64,000 bases of DNA from a virus, in IMG/VR virus record IMGVR_UViG_3300031952_002809, positions 1 to 64,000 of that record. One strand, written 5' to 3'. The translations under genes were made by a program, and so were the position numbers. Shown in pieces: positions 16,458-26,910 of this stretch. Numbering within the stretch: position 1 is the stretch's first letter; every line of letters begins with the position of its first letter. The notes below the pieces were generated by a model. It worked only from the letters and a program-made list of their open reading frames with translations. It searched no databases and had not been told where the DNA came from.

Positions 16458-19400
16458 TTAAATATTTTCAAACCATGTCTTTATCGTTGCATTTAGTTTA
16501 TTCGGATAATCAATCCAAAGACGAATATTATCTTCAAATAGTTGTCGTGGCTCTCGTGTATATGATGATGCACATTTCCCGGTTGAATCCCAATTCTTTC
16601 CAAATACAACCTTCTCGTCAACACCATCAACTTTGTTAATACCTTCGATTGCCCGCCAGCCCATTATTTCTTCATTACCATCGTAAAGTGGCTGAATGTA
16701 TCCAAATATTCTATATGTATTTAATTCATCTTTTGTTAAGTCGTTGCTCGCTGTTTTAAATACTTTCTCAACATTCTTGTATAAAGATTCATCTGTAACT
16801 GGCAGGTACTTCAGAAGATTTTCAGTTATTGGTGTATCTTCCATGCCTATCCAATTACTGATGTACATTGTTTTTCCATGCTTATAAGCAGGAACTTTAC
16901 CGATCTTACTAAACTTATCTTGAGATAATCTATTTAACAGCACATACTGTTTAACTTCTGCTTTGATATCTCTTAGTTCAGCTTCGATTCGTTTCGTTTG
17001 TTCTTCTTCCCACGCTGGTAAATTAATGACATCTGAAACAAATACTACATTATCGTATTCCTTTTTTAAGTATTTGCCAAACTTATTTATGTATCTTTCT
17101 AAGAAAGGACCGAACTCAACTGGGCAGTTCTTGACTTGAATTCCTGCAAGATAGCTATCCTTATATCGTTTGATATTAGGATCAACGCTGTTTCCAAAAT
17201 CTTCATCATCAAAGCCTTCAATGCAGGGTGAGAACATAACGATTTCTCCCATAGGGGATACAATCGATGATAGATTCTTGCCTTTCTTATTGAGTTCTCC
17301 GACAGTATAGCGCAGCCCATCCATAGATTCTGAATTGCTAACTTTTACATTGTATATTCCTTGTTCCTGAAATCCTTTGAGTTGACCATAGCAAAAGCAG
17401 GTATTTGACAAATCCCTGACATGTTTATATAATTTGTCTTTATCCATGGCCATTTTAGAAAGATCAAATATCCACTCTTCAAATTCATTCGAAAGAACGA
17501 TATCTGAATAGTCACGCAGATCATCTCCTTGAGCATAGTGTTGCCGATATATCGGTAGAAAGTTCGTCCAATTATAAGCTGCAAGCTTGCCTTGCACATA
17601 AATATCAACAAGAGATTTAAGAAGGTCTTTCGAGTTCTCAGCAATGCCTTCTTTAAAATTACCATTATACTTTTTCTGAAATGATCTGAGCTTGTTATCA
17701 TATGATGTCATAGCAAAGATAACTTCGGGGGGTACATTGGGGGAACTGATATTTTTGTTCCAGGCATCGGCATTAACAGGAATTATATTATTAGTAAGAT
17801 CAATATCGCTATTCTCTTCTTGAAGAAGAGCAGCGCTTTTTTCCATGAGTTTCTTTTCTTTATCAGCATGCCCTACAAACTCTCTATCTATTGATTCATC
17901 TGGTTTTGGTGCTTCCTCTTCTTTTTCCTTCTTACCAAATTTCAATTTATCTTTGAGTTTTGCCATAGCTCCCATTCCTCCGGGAGGAGGTGTTGCCGGT
18001 CCAGTAACGGCAGGAGTTTGAATATACTCTCCAATCATATCCTCGAATTCTTTTTGGCGACTCTTGTTTCTTAATTCCGATTCAACATCTAAGCCCATCC
18101 CCATCAAAAGTGTTATAGCAGAGATAGGACCTTTTCCTTGGGCATAAACATTGTTGAGGAAGGTTAAGAATTGCTGATCATCACGCATCATAAGTTTCTT
18201 ATGCCACATCATTTTAGGCATAATTAATCTTTGGCGTTTTTCTTCAGCTGAGCGTGTTACTCGATAATGTCCCAGTATTTCCCGAGCGTCACGTTTATAC
18301 CATTCATTCTTTTCAGCCATGATTCTAAAGAATTTGTCCATCATCCAGCGAACTTCGAATAAATCACGCTTTGCTCTGTAGCGAGCTAATTGCATTTGCA
18401 AACCAACGTTAGCTGAATTAAATGTTCCTATGTTTCTTGTTAAGTAGCTATGTGTGTTTTCAACAGTTAAGTTATATACTTTTTTAGTATTCTTAATCGT
18501 TTCTACAGAACGAATCATAGTATATACGTAGTTGTCATCAATCCACGCCTTTTGGCTATTGAATTCTTTTGTAGAGTCAACATTGAATCGAGCGGCATCT
18601 CCCCAAATTATACTCTCAAGGTCGCATGCAAATTTTCCATAAATATCTAACCTATACGTTTTCTTACGCTTGTACTTACTGGTTAAATTTCTTATAGTAT
18701 TGGTTTGAACTACCCAATTAACAGGAAATCCTAATTGAGCAAGGATAAGTTCAACTTGATTAGCTAGTACTTCTGATGTAGTTGTATAGCTTAGTGTATG
18801 CTGACCGGTACGCTTTCTAACTTGATGACAACCATCCCCCTTGAACATACCTTTGATAAGTTCTTTCTTTAACTCTACGGGCCAGCGCATGGCTTCTTCA
18901 GATAGTTTTTTCTGGTGAGAATATTCTCCTGCGTTCTCCTTAAACCAAAGAACAATATCTTTAAATTCTTCCCTATTAGCTGATCTTAATCGCAGTGATC
19001 CTGTTTTTTCTTCAATTTGAATTATAGGTATGCCAATCTTTTCACAGAGTTCCTTCGCTTCTTTTACCAGAGTATCCCTTTCTGTTACATTAAATGTTAA
19101 ATTAATTCCGGTTAATTCTTTTGTTCGAGCATGCTTCGAATAATTACCTTCAGCAAGAAAATATCCAAGCAGCCTAGCTTTGTCAGCAGTTACGTTAGCT
19201 TGTATTTCATTGAACTTTCGTGGGATCATTAAAAAATCCCATGCTTTTATATTCTCAGCGGTTAGTTCCATAATTGGATTATATTCGATAGGAACTCCCA
19301 CTTGATGCTTACGATTTATAGTAGCTCTGTTACAATCTAGTTGTTTCAATAAAGGTCGTTGTACAGGTTGACCGATAGAATGAGCATATGCTTTTCCTGC

Positions 19401-20801
19401 TTTTATTTCTTTACCACAACCACAAGCACATGTTCTTGGCCATGCCCACACAGGCCATTTATGGTTAGTTGTGCATGTTATTTCTTTGTTTCCCCATAAT
19501 TTTATTTTAGTTATGTTTTCTGGTATTCCTTCACACCAGTTATCCGTAACTTTTTGAGACAAACCGTCTTTATCCAATACGAAGTCCCCTTTAGAGACAT
19601 TCTCAATGTTTTTTATACCGCTTGGTGTAGTTATTTGCGTTCCTTCAGTGAAACAGGCGTACGTAGAGGCTCCGGTCAACATCTCTTTCGAAACGCCAAG
19701 GGCTATCATTTTCTTTTCGCTTATTTCTTGCCATTCTTTATCGAGACGCATGACTTTGTCAGCAACAGTCATGTATTCTACTTGAAGTCCGTAGTGATAG
19801 ATAAGGCTGAAATTTGGGTCGAAATTAGCATTTTGAAGCATTTGGGCCAGGGCTCTCTGATGAGATTCATCAGGAATCCATCCCTTTTGTGGGTCACCGA
19901 GTTTGAATATTTTTAATGGATAAATGAAGTTGTCAGCTATTGTGATTTGGGCTTCGCGGAGCTTGTCTTCATACATCAATAATCTGAACAAGCGATTCAG
20001 TAGTGATGTTCCACGAATATCGTAAGGATTGCTTCGACGAGCAATATGAGTCACTTCTCGTGAATCCAACATTATATTCTTTCCGGTAAGAACCCGGCGA
20101 ACGACTTCTTTCGGTAAACGTTTCTTAAGTTGCTGGTCTTCTGGTTTCGTCGAATGAACTATTTTTCTTAATTCATCGTCAGGTCTGAGTTCGATAACTG
20201 ATTCAGAATCAGCAAACGGGGTTGTTCTTACCTCAACAAAGTCGGGGTTGTGTATGATAATGTGACTCCACATTCCCTTAGACTCATCCCAGGGAGTGTG
20301 AATAAACACTTCTCCAATCTTCATGAACTCAAGGTCAATTGCAGGCAACATTGAGAAGAAATTTGTTTTATCCAAACAATCCTCAATATGTCTTTTAATC
20401 ATGGTATCATCAACGATGATTTCTGCTCGAGAATAGGGTAACTCAGCATGAAGTTCAAGAACTGCACCAACGAATTCATCATGATCGAAGAACCACCGGC
20501 ACCATCTATTCTTTTGACGAATATTTCTAGGTAAGTAGATTGCTGTTGTAGTTATTTCAGGATCATAGAAACGGCGTGATGGGTTACGCAATACATTATT
20601 TGAACCCATTCCACCCATTCCAGCCATCATCATCTGATTAAACCCGTAGCCAGTTCCTCCAGTAAACCCAGTAAAGGTTGCTCCCTTCTTATCCATAAGT
20701 TCAGGGTCTGCTTCAGCAAATATGGATCGGGGAACCATATCCTGAAAGTTTTTCATCATATCTGACTGATCGGATTTGATCGGGTTGTCTTTTGTTGTCA
20801 T
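16458..20801 (-). CDS. Portal protein precursor with intein
   Basis: The 1447-aa precursor contains a portal-like N-terminal extein (residues 1-382, with YDIRGTSLLNRLFRLLMYEDKLREAQ and LGVSKEMLTG), a 413-residue intein and a long C-terminal extein. GVSKEMLTG...NVGLQMQ-type sequence is typical of portal proteins, which form the dodecameric DNA channel at one head vertex. Splicing would leave about 1034 residues, long for a portal, so the last 500 residues may be an extra domain fused to it. A hydrophilic, Pro/Gly-rich linker lies near residues 930-990. GGTGA precedes the ATG. It lies within the head cluster as expected. Confidence 0.75.
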   Translation of the reverse strand: MTTKDNPIKSDQSDMMKNFQDMVPRSIFAEADPELMDKKGATFTGFTGGTGYGFNQMMMAGMGGMGSNNVLRNPSRRFYDPEITTTAIYLPRNIRQKNRWCRWFFDHDEFVGAVLELHAELPYSRAEIIVDDTMIKRHIEDCLDKTNFFSMLPAIDLEFMKIGEVFIHTPWDESKGMWSHIIIHNPDFVEVRTTPFADSESVIELRPDDELRKIVHSTKPEDQQLKKRLPKEVVRRVLTGKNIMLDSREVTHIARRSNPYDIRGTSLLNRLFRLLMYEDKLREAQITIADNFIYPLKIFKLGDPQKGWIPDESHQRALAQMLQNANFDPNFSLIYHYGLQVEYMTVADKVMRLDKEWQEISEKKMIALGVSKEMLTGASTYACFTEGTQITTPSGIKNIENVSKGDFVLDKDGLSQKVTDNWCEGIPENITKIKLWGNKEITCTTNHKWPVWAWPRTCACGCGKEIKAGKAYAHSIGQPVQRPLLKQLDCNRATINRKHQVGVPIEYNPIMELTAENIKAWDFLMIPRKFNEIQANVTADKARLLGYFLAEGNYSKHARTKELTGINLTFNVTERDTLVKEAKELCEKIGIPIIQIEEKTGSLRLRSANREEFKDIVLWFKENAGEYSHQKKLSEEAMRWPVELKKELIKGMFKGDGCHQVRKRTGQHTLSYTTTSEVLANQVELILAQLGFPVNWVVQTNTIRNLTSKYKRKKTYRLDIYGKFACDLESIIWGDAARFNVDSTKEFNSQKAWIDDNYVYTMIRSVETIKNTKKVYNLTVENTHSYLTRNIGTFNSANVGLQMQLARYRAKRDLFEVRWMMDKFFRIMAEKNEWYKRDAREILGHYRVTRSAEEKRQRLIMPKMMWHKKLMMRDDQQFLTFLNNVYAQGKGPISAITLLMGMGLDVESELRNKSRQKEFEDMIGEYIQTPAVTGPATPPPGGMGAMAKLKDKLKFGKKEKEEEAPKPDESIDREFVGHADKEKKLMEKSAALLQEENSDIDLTNNIIPVNADAWNKNISSPNVPPEVIFAMTSYDNKLRSFQKKYNGNFKEGIAENSKDLLKSLVDIYVQGKLAAYNWTNFLPIYRQHYAQGDDLRDYSDIVLSNEFEEWIFDLSKMAMDKDKLYKHVRDLSNTCFCYGQLKGFQEQGIYNVKVSNSESMDGLRYTVGELNKKGKNLSSIVSPMGEIVMFSPCIEGFDDEDFGNSVDPNIKRYKDSYLAGIQVKNCPVEFGPFLERYINKFGKYLKKEYDNVVFVSDVINLPAWEEEQTKRIEAELRDIKAEVKQYVLLNRLSQDKFSKIGKVPAYKHGKTMYISNWIGMEDTPITENLLKYLPVTDESLYKNVEKVFKTASNDLTKDELNTYRIFGYIQPLYDGNEEIMGWRAIEGINKVDGVDEKVVFGKNWDSTGKCASSYTREPRQLFEDNIRLWIDYPNKLNATIKTWFENI
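18417..19655 (-). mobile_element. Portal intein with LAGLIDADG endonuclease
   Basis: The element is 413 codons long. It starts at Cys383 (CFTEGTQITTPSG, block A), contains a TTNHKW block B, two LAGLIDADG-like motifs (LLGYFLAEGNYS and LIKGMFKGDGCHQ) and ends GTFN before Ser. The last residue is the required Asn and the +1 residue Ser, but the penultimate residue is Phe instead of the usual His. A zinc-like CACGCG cluster lies after block B. The exteins join as STYA-SANVG. Confidence 0.85.
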
Positions 20802-20821
20802 TTATTCACCGCGCTGCTGTG

Positions 20822-23800
20822 TTATTTCTTGATGTATCTACCTAATTCTTCTCTTAAAACGAGAATGGCATTACGTATCTTATCATCTTTAATAGTTTCG
20901 GCAGGAATATCTAAAACACGCTCAAGTAAACTTGAAGATGAGGTAATAGACTCTGAGCCGCCCTCATATTTTTCTAGAAGTGCTACAGCATCTTGATATT
21001 CTGAATCTTCTTGAAGTGTTTGCAGATGATCTTTATATTTCTGAAGTTGTGCTTCTTGATAATCGCTAAGGGATTCCCCTGTTTTTTCAGAATATATACT
21101 TTCTATGTTGGACTCAGCTGCTTTAATTTTAGCTTCGTGCTCGCTTACATAATGTCGAGCTTCATTGATAGTATTAATACGAGATTGAGTTTTATCCATA
21201 TTGGAGTAGTCAGTAAGCCATTCATTAATCAGCTGTAGTGTTTTCTTTTTTCCCTCAATTTTATCTTTTGTTGTCTCAAGATAGTTCTTATACTTATCCA
21301 ATGCAGCTTTAGAAGAACCAAGAAGTTTTTCTTCTTTTTTCGAATGCATCGATTCTCCTGAAGTTCTTCCGTAGGATTGAGTGAGAGATTTAGAATATGC
21401 TTTGCCGGATTCCTTTTCGATAAGTTTAACTTCTTTTTCGATAGAAGATATTTCAGATGAACTTAATTTTGGATCATACTTTAATCTGAAAATAAGATAA
21501 TTAAGCTCATCTCGCTCATTTAATAGAGTTTTTTTGTCTTCATCGTTTAAATACTTTCCAGTAACTTGCGCTTTATCAAGAATACCTTGAATGTATCCAA
21601 CCTTTGTTGATAGCGCTCTTAGGTTAACTGTGCGATCAGAAATACCTGTGTCATAGTCAGACCATTTAGAATTTAATTTTTTAACCAGTGCTTTCTCATC
21701 TTTGGTTTTTTCTTCATTCTTTGGAACTTTGGCAAGAATAGATTCAAGTTTTTCTAAATAGGATTCTTTATCCGCAATAGCAGTTTCTATATCTTTCTTT
21801 TCAGTAGCATCAAAGGTCTCATCGGATTTTTGTACCAATTCTTGCAGCTCTGCGTGCACCATGTTAATTTCATTTCTAAGCGAACCTTCTCCAACTGCTG
21901 TATAAGCCGGTGTGGGGTTATTTGGACGCGCTGCATATTTATGAGATTCGCTTGCTGCAGCATTGAGAATGCTTGAGGATGCTTGCTGAGTTAATGTCTT
22001 CCACACACTAAGAGTGCTGTACCAATTTCTATTCTTAGAATCGACTGCTCCAGGAGATACAGAAACGTCTCGAGTTGTGTAAATACCTCGTAGCACATCC
22101 TCCCCTGATCTGCCTTCTTCATAGTCTTCATATGCAGGTTTTCTTATATCACCAAGATATACAATAGATTGTTTCTTTTGTGGATATAATATTGAATCTG
22201 CAAAATTGTGCATACGCAGGTCACGCATATCAGCTCTTTTTGTAAGCTCTGTCAATCTAGTTCTAAGCGTGTTTCGCTTTGAATTTTCAACTTTGAGAGA
22301 GTCCTTTAGCTTAGCTAAGACAGTATCTATCGTAGTTTTATCGCGCACTGCTTTTGCATAGACAGAAGCCTTATATTCTGCATCAGGATCAGTAGCTTTT
22401 ATTTTTCCAGTAAGAGATATACCATTTTGTTTTAATTGTTCATCAATGATTTCTTTATTTCTGCTCAATTCATCTATTGTAGCTTGTATGTTGGGTATAG
22501 TCGATGTTACTAGTGTATTAAGAGTATTGGCTGTTTCAAGTATATCTTTATTCTTTCCAGCACCAACACCAATTAATGCTGTAGAAGCTTCGTCAGCTTT
22601 TGTTTTTGAATCTTTTGTTGCATTGAATAATACGCTCTTTAGATTATTTACTTGAGAGAGTATATCTTTCTTTATTGTTTTTTTTATAAGAGAATCGTTT
22701 TCAAGTGATCCCAATAACATATTTTTCTTATATTGCTGCACAGCTTGTTCAGCTAAAACTTCTTTCAATACTGCTGATTTTCCAGCATCAGCAAATACTT
22801 CTTTAAGCTTCGCAGAATCAACAATATTTTCTCCGAGTATTGAGTTTATTGAACGGTATAGTATATTCATACTGCCAGTGAGATCCTGCAAATGTCTTTC
22901 ACTCACTAAAGTAAGTGAATGTCCTGCTTTTTCGAGTATCTTCGCAAAATCTTCTGTGGATGTAGCTCCGATAGATCCTACTGTGGCAGATGCTTGTTCC
23001 TCTTTTGGTATTTCTTTTAAGGCAGCAGCAAGTTTTACTACATTACCAGTACCATAAATATTATCTTTATTTCCTTTTCCAAAATTCAATAGATCATTCA
23101 CAGATTGACGCAGAAGATCAACTGTTACTCCATGTTTCTCCAATGTAGTTTTTACTGTTGCTGATTCTTCTGGATTTGTAGAGATAAAATCTATAAGTTT
23201 TATTAGCGGATCAATCGCAGTTCTCGACGCAGATATAGCATTATTGATTTTTATATCAGCAACACCGCCCATACCATATGCAGAAGAAGCTTCTCCTGTA
23301 AGTATCTGATGCCGCCGTTCGGGGTTTTTTAGCATTGTTCTAAACTTTTCAGCAGTATCTTCTCTATCAGAATATCTTTTTGTTACCATTCCGAATTCTT
23401 CTGGGTACTCTAACAATTTAGATGATTCTTTGCTTAGCTCAACCATATTATTTTTTACTTCAGATTTGCTGGCAAGGTATGCATCTTTTGTTTTTGCAAG
23501 TTCAGCTTTCATGAAGTCGAGCATATTTTTATTTATCACACGTATATTTTCTTGATTCTGATCGTAAGCTGATAAACCTGCGATAAGCGTATCCTTCAAT
23601 CGCAATATAGCGCTCTCAGACATAGCATTTTCTCCATCTTCCTCTATGTCTGTAGCAAGTTCTATCTCTGCTTCAGAAATTTCAGGGATGCGGATTTGTT
23701 CTCCTTTTGGCAGAATCGTATTTAATTTAGTTAACCTTTTTACTATCTCATCTCCAGATAACTGATCGGGGTTTTCTTCTCCAAGAGCATCGAAAATAAT

Positions 23801-25381
23801 TTTATATTTCTCTAATTTCTTTTCTGCGGACTTAAGCATACCTTTGTATGCTTGAATTTGCTTTTCATATGAATTTAGTATATTTATCTCTTCTGCATGC
23901 CCTGATGCTTTTTTTGATTCAATGCCATGCGAGATTAAATCTTCTAGGACTTTAAGTCTATGTTCATTTTCTGCAAATTGAACATCATATGCTTTTCCTG
24001 ACAATGTTCCTTGTAGTTGACTATATAGGCCGGAATCCTCTTGAATTTTTTGTATAAGTTGCTGTGCGTAGCTGACTTCTTTTGAAGAACTCACTTGTGC
24101 TTCTTCATCTGTGAGTTGAGTACCACTTATTATCTTATTAGCGATAGATACATAATTCGGATCAATTGAAGAAAGCTTATCTCGAGAATCTTTTATAAGA
24201 GCAAGAAGATCATTCAGCTGCTGTGACACAGCAGCTTCTTTTTTAGCAAAGCCTTCAATTTTTTTATTTTTCTTAATGAGCTGTTCACGCTCATAAACAT
24301 TTTTTTGTAAATCTTCGGCTTCGGTAAAAACATTACTTTTGAGTGATCTCAAGTAGGTATAATATGTATTGTATCCTTGTTCTGCTTGTGCTAGCATATT
24401 CTCAAGACTTGCTATAGCTTGTCGTGGTCGTTTCGGTATACCTTTGCGTTCTGGATCTTCCTGGTATATTTCAGATACTTCTTCTTTTTCTCCTCCAGGA
24501 AAATACTCAGATGGTATATTCTCATGCAAACCATCTGGAAATTGATCAGGGTTAATATATTTTTGAGGTAAATTGTCCTTAAATTCCGTAGTAATTTGGC
24601 GAGAATAACCTCGTACTACTTCAGAAAGTTTTTCAATATTATTTTGAATCAGTGTGATAACTGAGTTATATGCAGCTCGGGCAGATTCGATTCTATCTTC
24701 TTTTACTGCCTTCTCTGCTTCTCGAGCTTTGCTTGAGTATGATGCCTGCTCATTTTCAGAAGCTTTAGCTACTGCCTTACTCATATCATATTTATCTACT
24801 GGTGTTTCCGCGTATCGATAGATAGTTTGAGGATTGTCTTTTGTTCCAATCTGCTCTTTGACAATTCCCATGTAAGGTGAATACGTATCTATGAACTTTT
24901 GAACTCCTTCTCTATCATTTGAATTAACTGCAGTTTCAAATGTTGCTATATCGTTTTTTATAGTTTTACTTGTTTCTTCTGATTTCTTTATAACATTCTC
25001 TTCAAAAGATTTAACAAATGTTTCCAACTGCTTTATATAAGTATCTCCTTCTTCAAAGAGAATACCTGTATGCATAAGTTTTTTTGGCTGGAGCTGGTCT
25101 GGTTTTTTTCCTTGCTTTCCAACTTCTCCAAACCAGAAGGTTATCCAGTCGTTTAGAGAAAAAGGATCTCGAGATTCCGAGACAGCATGCTTAACACGAT
25201 AATCGTCTTGCATAGCTTCAATAATAACTTCCAATAAGGTATCACTTGCATCTGCACCGGCATATTTTCTGAGTTCACCAGCAATAAATTCAGCAGTTGC
25301 TTCAATCTCTATATAAGCCAGCGCATGCTTAAGCTCTTCCTCAGAGAGAGTATTCATAAATTGATCTAAATAAGAACTCAT
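20822..25381 (-). CDS. Very large coiled-coil virion-cluster protein (1519 aa)
   Basis: The product is Glu/Lys/Ser-rich and almost entirely helical, with many heptad-like stretches and no extended hydrophobic segment. Size and helicity are reminiscent of tape-measure or large internal head proteins, but tape measures normally carry hydrophobic segments and lie among tail genes; here the neighbour is the portal. An injected or neck-associated protein is equally possible. AGAGG lies 6 bases before the ATG. No domain was recognised. Confidence 0.6.
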   Translation of the reverse strand: MSSYLDQFMNTLSEEELKHALAYIEIEATAEFIAGELRKYAGADASDTLLEVIIEAMQDDYRVKHAVSESRDPFSLNDWITFWFGEVGKQGKKPDQLQPKKLMHTGILFEEGDTYIKQLETFVKSFEENVIKKSEETSKTIKNDIATFETAVNSNDREGVQKFIDTYSPYMGIVKEQIGTKDNPQTIYRYAETPVDKYDMSKAVAKASENEQASYSSKAREAEKAVKEDRIESARAAYNSVITLIQNNIEKLSEVVRGYSRQITTEFKDNLPQKYINPDQFPDGLHENIPSEYFPGGEKEEVSEIYQEDPERKGIPKRPRQAIASLENMLAQAEQGYNTYYTYLRSLKSNVFTEAEDLQKNVYEREQLIKKNKKIEGFAKKEAAVSQQLNDLLALIKDSRDKLSSIDPNYVSIANKIISGTQLTDEEAQVSSSKEVSYAQQLIQKIQEDSGLYSQLQGTLSGKAYDVQFAENEHRLKVLEDLISHGIESKKASGHAEEINILNSYEKQIQAYKGMLKSAEKKLEKYKIIFDALGEENPDQLSGDEIVKRLTKLNTILPKGEQIRIPEISEAEIELATDIEEDGENAMSESAILRLKDTLIAGLSAYDQNQENIRVINKNMLDFMKAELAKTKDAYLASKSEVKNNMVELSKESSKLLEYPEEFGMVTKRYSDREDTAEKFRTMLKNPERRHQILTGEASSAYGMGGVADIKINNAISASRTAIDPLIKLIDFISTNPEESATVKTTLEKHGVTVDLLRQSVNDLLNFGKGNKDNIYGTGNVVKLAAALKEIPKEEQASATVGSIGATSTEDFAKILEKAGHSLTLVSERHLQDLTGSMNILYRSINSILGENIVDSAKLKEVFADAGKSAVLKEVLAEQAVQQYKKNMLLGSLENDSLIKKTIKKDILSQVNNLKSVLFNATKDSKTKADEASTALIGVGAGKNKDILETANTLNTLVTSTIPNIQATIDELSRNKEIIDEQLKQNGISLTGKIKATDPDAEYKASVYAKAVRDKTTIDTVLAKLKDSLKVENSKRNTLRTRLTELTKRADMRDLRMHNFADSILYPQKKQSIVYLGDIRKPAYEDYEEGRSGEDVLRGIYTTRDVSVSPGAVDSKNRNWYSTLSVWKTLTQQASSSILNAAASESHKYAARPNNPTPAYTAVGEGSLRNEINMVHAELQELVQKSDETFDATEKKDIETAIADKESYLEKLESILAKVPKNEEKTKDEKALVKKLNSKWSDYDTGISDRTVNLRALSTKVGYIQGILDKAQVTGKYLNDEDKKTLLNERDELNYLIFRLKYDPKLSSSEISSIEKEVKLIEKESGKAYSKSLTQSYGRTSGESMHSKKEEKLLGSSKAALDKYKNYLETTKDKIEGKKKTLQLINEWLTDYSNMDKTQSRINTINEARHYVSEHEAKIKAAESNIESIYSEKTGESLSDYQEAQLQKYKDHLQTLQEDSEYQDAVALLEKYEGGSESITSSSSLLERVLDIPAETIKDDKIRNAILVLREELGRYIKK

Positions 25382-25392
25382 CTGATGCCTCT

Positions 25393-26865
25393 TTATAACA
25401 TAATGCCAAGTATTTGTGCTACTTTTACAATTTGTTCTTTTGTAAATGCTTCGTTAACGATAAGTCCAGTATCTTTAAACTCAGCGACTTCTGGACTATC
25501 TTCAGTAACCGCTTTAAGTTCGCCGCCAACATTGATAAGAAAAACATCCTTATTATCGGGAGTTTGCTGTTTAGTAACGTTAATAGTTTCACCGGTTACT
25601 TGATCTAATATAGTTTTTTCCTCCCCGGTAGGAATTTCAGCGAGGGTATCGGCCATTTTTTTAGTAAATCCAAACTTTAATAGTCCATCATAATTAAACA
25701 CAAGAGCTCCTGCAAAAGGATCGCTTGGATCTTCTATATATTCCTGAACAAGTTTTCTATCTACGTCCTTAACCTTTTTCCATTTTTTGTATAAGTCTTT
25801 ATCAATTCTATCTTTTGCTACTAACCAAGACCAATATGCTGTAGAATCGATATCATTTTTTGCAAGATACTTATCAGTTGTTTTCCGTTTAGCATCTTGT
25901 GTAATAGGAGCTTTCTTCTCCCGCTCGTACTTGGCGAAAGCAGCACTAATCCATTTCTGAAAATCATAGTATGCCTTCTCATTAAAATTAGGATTCGTAA
26001 TTGCTTTATCATACAGTTTGTATGCTCTTTCATCAAACCCAGGAGTTTTTTGTACTTCGACAAATCTCCTTATTTTTGGAAGAGCATCATGGAACCCAGC
26101 CGGATCGAGATCTCTTTTTTTCAGTTTCTTAATTCGCTCGGCAACACCATCAGTAGAATCTTCTTCACCAGAATCCGCGTCTGACAAAGACTCTTCGTCT
26201 TCTAAGAACAGAGGTTCATCCTCCCGTGAGAGAGAAGTTGCGTATGGTTCATCGGTCTTGGGTTTTTGACGTTTTGTAACACGAAAGTCTTTGTTCAATT
26301 CGTCTGGTGAAACTTTTATTTCATTCCCGTCAGCATCTTTTAATACATATACATCCTGGCCTGACTTTGTTTTTTCTTTTCTGATTACGAGATATACATC
26401 TTCTGTAGATTTAGAAACTGCGAAAATAATATCCTTGTTTCGAAGTTTTTCGAGCTCAAGCTGTCTTCTCTCGATTGCTTTTTCTTCTTCTGGAGATAGT
26501 TCTTGATTATAAGCAGGTGTGGGTGACACAAGTTCTCTTTCTTGTCGTTCTGTTAGACCTTCTTCTCTACGAAAGCGTGCTGAAGCTTCTTCTGGTGTTT
26601 CTTCGTGCTGCTGCGTTTCCTCATATTCAGCAGGAGCAGTCAGATCCCGCTTTTTAAGAAGCAACTGTTGCTGCTCTGCTGCATATTTTATAAAATCTAT
26701 ATCAAAATTAAGTACCACACCATTAGAAGTAGCATAATGGCTTTTAACATTACCTTCTTGCTGAAGCAATGCTACTATCTGATTTACGTACTGTAGTGGA
26801 TTTACTGAAATATCGTGGGATGTTTCTATAACAGCAGTTCTTGAATTGACAAAATAACCCAGCAT
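25393..26865 (-). CDS. Unrecognised late protein (490 aa)
   Basis: The start was moved to MLGYFVNSR because AAGGAG lies 6 bases upstream. The N-terminal 70 residues look like a small alpha/beta domain ending NGVVLNFDIDF, loosely similar in plan to the modules further down the operon. A Glu/Arg-rich helical region and an acidic linker (about 210-260) follow, then a helical domain. No family was recognised. Confidence 0.6.
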   Translation of the reverse strand: MLGYFVNSRTAVIETSHDISVNPLQYVNQIVALLQQEGNVKSHYATSNGVVLNFDIDFIKYAAEQQQLLLKKRDLTAPAEYEETQQHEETPEEASARFRREEGLTERQERELVSPTPAYNQELSPEEEKAIERRQLELEKLRNKDIIFAVSKSTEDVYLVIRKEKTKSGQDVYVLKDADGNEIKVSPDELNKDFRVTKRQKPKTDEPYATSLSREDEPLFLEDEESLSDADSGEEDSTDGVAERIKKLKKRDLDPAGFHDALPKIRRFVEVQKTPGFDERAYKLYDKAITNPNFNEKAYYDFQKWISAAFAKYEREKKAPITQDAKRKTTDKYLAKNDIDSTAYWSWLVAKDRIDKDLYKKWKKVKDVDRKLVQEYIEDPSDPFAGALVFNYDGLLKFGFTKKMADTLAEIPTGEEKTILDQVTGETINVTKQQTPDNKDVFLINVGGELKAVTEDSPEVAEFKDTGLIVNEAFTKEQIVKVAQILGIML

Positions 26866-26910
26866 AAGTGTCTCCTTGGTAAGTAGTATAGTGTGCAACG
26901 GCTGGAACTA

